From an uncultured Clostridium sp. (lineage in GTDB: Bacteria; Bacillota; Clostridia; Lachnospirales; Lachnospiraceae), in assembly GCA_945917985.1 (NCBI GenBank), contig CAMEIH010000002.1, positions 43,613-107,612 on the forward strand: DNA of 64,000 nucleotides, read 5' to 3'. The notes beneath the pieces were generated by a model. That model saw nothing but the letters and a program-made list of their open reading frames with translations, had not been told where the DNA came from and did no database searches. Position 1 is the stretch's first letter. Each line of letters begins with the position of its first letter. Below, piece by piece: positions 61,435 to 64,000 of the stretch. Both the position numbers and the translations under genes were made by a program.

Positions 61435-62025
61435 TTACACCTGTATCTTTTCCATTTCTTCCCGGATCCCGGCCTCACAGGAGCGCATTGCAAGGATCGT
61501 CTTTTCAAACAGATCATTCAGATCCCATCCAAGATTCTCTGCTCCTTCTCTTATCACATCGCGGGAGCAGCCTGCCGCAAATTTCTTGTCCTTAAATTTC
61601 TTTTTGACACTGGAGGCTTCCATATCCATCACGCTCTTCGACGGGCGCATCAGAGCTGCCGCCCCGATCAGACCGGTCAGTTCATCCACTGCAAAAAGGA
61701 CCTTTTCCATTTCATGTTCCGGCTTCACATCACAGCAGATGCCATATCCGTGCGAGCATACCGAGTGAATAATATCCTCGCTTGCCCCGCCTTCCCTCAA
61801 CAATTCCGGAGCTTTCACGCAGTGCTGCTCCGGGTATAATTCAAAATCAATATCGTGCAGAAGACCGGCTGTTGCCCAGTAATCCGCTTCTTCTCCATAG
61901 CCAAGCTCACCGGCATACCAACGCATAACTCCCTCCACAGTGAGGGCATGCTGAATATGAAAGGGTTCCTTGTTGTACTTTCGCAGTAATGTAAACGCTT
62001 CTTCTCTTGTCAGATTGTTCTCCAT
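61435..62025 (-). CDS. HD-domain phosphohydrolase
   Basis: A 196-residue HD protein. His25 (HIQHALTVEGVMRW), the HD pair in LLHDIDFELYPEQH, and a late Asp (VDELTGLIGA) match the metal site of HD hydrolases that act on nucleotides or phosphates. Substrate unknown. GGAGG before the ATG is clear. It is closely followed by DUF554 and preceded by the DUF3021/LytTR pair; all are on the minus strand and may be cotranscribed. Confidence 0.88.
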   Translation of the reverse strand: MENNLTREEAFTLLRKYNKEPFHIQHALTVEGVMRWYAGELGYGEEADYWATAGLLHDIDFELYPEQHCVKAPELLREGGASEDIIHSVCSHGYGICCDVKPEHEMEKVLFAVDELTGLIGAAALMRPSKSVMDMEASSVKKKFKDKKFAAGCSRDVIREGAENLGWDLNDLFEKTILAMRSCEAGIREEMEKIQV

Positions 62026-62048
62026 TGTGCCTTATACCTCCTGATGTT

Positions 62049-62480
62049 TTATGTCTCCCTGTTTTGATACAATTTCAGTTTCTCATTAAACAGGGCTGCA
62101 CTTCTCTGATCATTCAGCCACATGATAACATAAACCGCCACAAAAATAAAGGCTATGGAACAGGCAAGGGTCCAGGTGACCACCGGCTCAAAGATATGAT
62201 CCGACAGATAATTAAGTCCAAACACCATACCTTCTATTAATAACAGATGAAGGGCTCTGCGAAACAGAATCTGTCTCACACTGAGTTCTTTTTTCGATTT
62301 TGTGACAAGCCCAAGAAGCACAGACAAAAAGCCAAAAAGCGGAGGGGAAAAGAAAGCCTCGTAAGGAAGTCTCTCCTCCGGGAAAAAGATCATGCCAAGA
62401 ATTCCTTCCAGAATTGTGATACAGGTAGTGCAAACAAAAAACGCCATCATAAACTCTGATATATTTTTTTTAATCCTCAT
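62049..62480 (-). CDS. DUF3021 family membrane protein
   Basis: A 143-residue protein with four hydrophobic segments (about 9-30, 42-60, 80-98, 107-125) and short polar ends, matching the DUF3021 family. These proteins are regularly encoded next to a LytTR regulator and are thought to inhibit it at the membrane, as in the LytTR regulatory systems of streptococci. Its start overlaps the end of the LytTR gene by 11 bp, consistent with that role. Confidence 0.85.
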   Translation of the reverse strand: MRIKKNISEFMMAFFVCTTCITILEGILGMIFFPEERLPYEAFFSPPLFGFLSVLLGLVTKSKKELSVRQILFRRALHLLLIEGMVFGLNYLSDHIFEPVVTWTLACSIAFIFVAVYVIMWLNDQRSAALFNEKLKLYQNRET

Positions 62481-62928
62481 CTCTGCCGCCTCCCATTACA
62501 ATCTGTTTCATTTTCTGCGCATATTGTCTTGATATGATCAGTTTTTCCCCATTTTTCATATGGGCAAAGAACCTGCCGTTCAGTGCCGGTGAAATATTTT
62601 CGAGAAGCATCAGATTGAGAACCACCGATTTGGAGCATCTGACAAAATGACTGGCTGCATATTTCTGCTCTGCCTCATAAAGCCGCATCCTGACCTCATA
62701 TACCCTTTCTTTTGTATAAGCAAACACCTTTTCATCCAGTGCTTCAAAATAATACACTTCCGAAAGAGAAAATCTTTCCATATGCTGGTCCTGTGTGATT
62801 CCGGAAAGCTCCATTCCCTTCGAGAGCACATAGCTTCGAATGTCTTTTATATCAGAATTCACTTCCATACATTCAATAATGACCTGTTCGTCTTCCTTTT
62901 TCGGAATTCGTCTTATCAATACCTTCAT
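62470..62928 (-). CDS. LytTR-family DNA-binding regulator
   Basis: A 152-residue regulator: N-terminal ~45 residues of unclear role, then a LytTR domain (about 48-150; VYYFEALDEKVFAYTKERVY, SHFVRCSKSVVLNLMLLENI, GEKLIISRQYAQKMKQIV). Such domains bind paired imperfect direct repeats with a beta-strand fold. It lacks a receiver domain and is paired with a DUF3021 membrane protein, an established inhibitor-regulator unit. Target genes unknown. Confidence 0.9.
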   Translation of the reverse strand: MKVLIRRIPKKEDEQVIIECMEVNSDIKDIRSYVLSKGMELSGITQDQHMERFSLSEVYYFEALDEKVFAYTKERVYEVRMRLYEAEQKYAASHFVRCSKSVVLNLMLLENISPALNGRFFAHMKNGEKLIISRQYAQKMKQIVMGGGRDED

Positions 62929-62952
62929 AAATAAAACCGCACCTTCTAAATA

Positions 62953-64000
62953 CTAATATTCATTTTGAAGCGCAAGGCTTTCTTCACCCTTCAAATAATG
63001 ATCAAAAAACGCAAGAACCACTTCATTTACATTCCCGATACACTCTCTCGCATCCACATCTCCCACTCCCAGCATTTTTGCAAGGAAAGGTGATATCATG
63101 GGCAGATCTGTAAAATTGAGATGACCGGCATCCTTAAAAATAATCTCCCTGTAATTCTTCGCATGTTCACCCACATAAAAATTTACGTACTGCCAGCCGG
63201 GGCAGACATCGGCAAGCTCCTGCTGTGCCTTTATAGCCTCCTCATGAACCTTTTCGGAATTGATATCAAGCAGGGGAATAGGGTATGGCTCCTCATTGTA
63301 AACCTCTATCCCGTTTTCAAAGCCCACATACTCTCCGAACATGGTGCCCTCTAAGTCAATCACTGCATCAATATCATTTCTCTCTCTTCCAAGCTGAACG
63401 GAAGATGCCCCTCCCATGGAATGACCAAACAGACCGATTTTTTCCGTATCAATCAGAGTAAAAGGCGCCGTCTCTCCTTCTCCGACTTTTTCCAAAATGG
63501 TATCAAGGACAAAGTTTTCATCTGCAAGGCGAAGGGCAAGCCACTGTCTGCTGTTTTCGTAAACGATCTGTTCCGTTTCCGGATCATAGGTGCCGTTTCC
63601 CACATAAATACTTTGGACAAAATCTTTGTCTGCAATCGTAACCTTTCCGTTCACATCCTTCACATACATGGCATGGTAAGGATGTCCGATGCTTGCCACC
63701 ACGTAACCGTTTGACGCAAGTTCTGCACAGGTGGAGTAGTTGCTGTCAATCACCCCAAAGGCACCATGTGAAAAGACCACAAGAGGATAATTTCCCTCTT
63801 CCTTCGGATACCAGAATTTTACGGTAAGCGCACGCTTTTCTCCCGTATCTGTAAAAGTTTCGACCCTGCTCTCATCCACCCAGGTAAATTCCTGCATTTC
63901 CACTTCATGATCGCCCGTGACCTCCGGCGGCTGATAAGGCGGAAACAGGATCACCTTTACAAACAGAATTCCGCCTGTAATCAGGAAAAGCAGCACACCA
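62953..64000 (-). CDS. Alpha/beta-hydrolase, partial at the window edge
   Basis: About 349 residues are visible; the N-terminus probably continues beyond the right edge (the first in-window codon is a GTG that need not be the start). A hydrophobic segment (LLFLITGGILFVKVILF) anchors or exports it. Nucleophile Ser in LFGHSMGGASSVQL, an Asp in AVIDLEGTMFG and His in DAGHLNFTDLP resemble platelet-activating-factor acetylhydrolase-like and dienelactone-hydrolase-like esterases. Substrate unknown. Confidence 0.82.
   Translation of the reverse strand, partial: GVLLFLITGGILFVKVILFPPYQPPEVTGDHEVEMQEFTWVDESRVETFTDTGEKRALTVKFWYPKEEGNYPLVVFSHGAFGVIDSNYSTCAELASNGYVVASIGHPYHAMYVKDVNGKVTIADKDFVQSIYVGNGTYDPETEQIVYENSRQWLALRLADENFVLDTILEKVGEGETAPFTLIDTEKIGLFGHSMGGASSVQLGRERNDIDAVIDLEGTMFGEYVGFENGIEVYNEEPYPIPLLDINSEKVHEEAIKAQQELADVCPGWQYVNFYVGEHAKNYREIIFKDAGHLNFTDLPMISPFLAKMLGVGDVDARECIGNVNEVVLAFFDHYLKGEESLALQNEY

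Overview
The window looks like chromosomal DNA from a low-to-moderate-GC anaerobic Firmicute of the class Clostridia, most likely a gut Lachnospiraceae. Supporting signs are a single-chain PurL of about 1266 residues, a CsoR-type copper repressor, a MalQ/GH13 starch pair, GH51 and GH2 glycosidases, LCP and SH3 cell-envelope proteins, SD-rich starts and AT-rich promoters. Nearly all genes lie on the minus strand; the plus strand carries only a metalloregulator, a small membrane protein, an MFS transporter and a sigma/anti-sigma pair.

Layout. 1-2.9 kb: copper efflux (csoR and the start of a CopA-type ATPase, with a textbook operator), a chemoreceptor behind a 44-residue Cys-rich membrane peptide, and a divergent DtxR-type regulator. 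2.9-7.4 kb: an EAL-domain c-di-GMP protein, a LysR regulator and an MFS transporter flanked by an ~78-bp duplicated gene junction. 7.4-13.7 kb: a glycan-use island (GH51 arabinofuranosidase, an ArsR-like sensor-regulator, a sugar-binding lipoprotein without permeases, a GH2 beta-glucuronidase). 13.7-15.4 kb: SPFH protein with a small ribbon-helix-helix protein, and a NUDIX hydrolase. 15.4-16.1 kb: non-coding, with 82-bp tandem repeats and a 142-bp inverted-repeat element. 16.1-24.5 kb: carAB and purL. 24.6-27.6 kb: two aspartoacylase-like paralogues, one apparently without its zinc site, and a TetR regulator. 27.9-31.2 kb: GH13 lipoprotein, a frameshifted malQ and tRNA-Trp. 31.2-40.2 kb: LacI, LCP, RadA, ClpC under a GntR-type regulator, an SH3 membrane protein and a zinc-ribbon protein. 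40.3-43.7 kb: purEMND. 43.8-54 kb: M29-type peptidase, pyrE, two translationally coupled hybrid kinases (one fused to a DegV domain), pyrF and a free-standing ATP-cone. 54-64 kb: TPR lipoprotein, RsmF-like methylase, aspS, esterase, an ECF sigma factor with a putative anti-sigma carrying an FtsX-type extracellular domain, DUF554, HD, DUF3021/LytTR and a partial alpha/beta hydrolase.

How it fits together. carAB, pyrE and pyrF (pyrimidine) and purL, purE, purM, purN and purD (purine) make the window rich in de novo nucleotide synthesis. The carbohydrate genes suggest a plant- and host-glycan-using commensal. The least ordinary items are the sigma/FtsX-ECD pair, the kinase-DegV fusion sitting between pyrF and pyrE, the SPFH/RHH unit with a promoter palindrome, the paired zinc-less aspartoacylase, and the two non-coding repeat structures beside carB.
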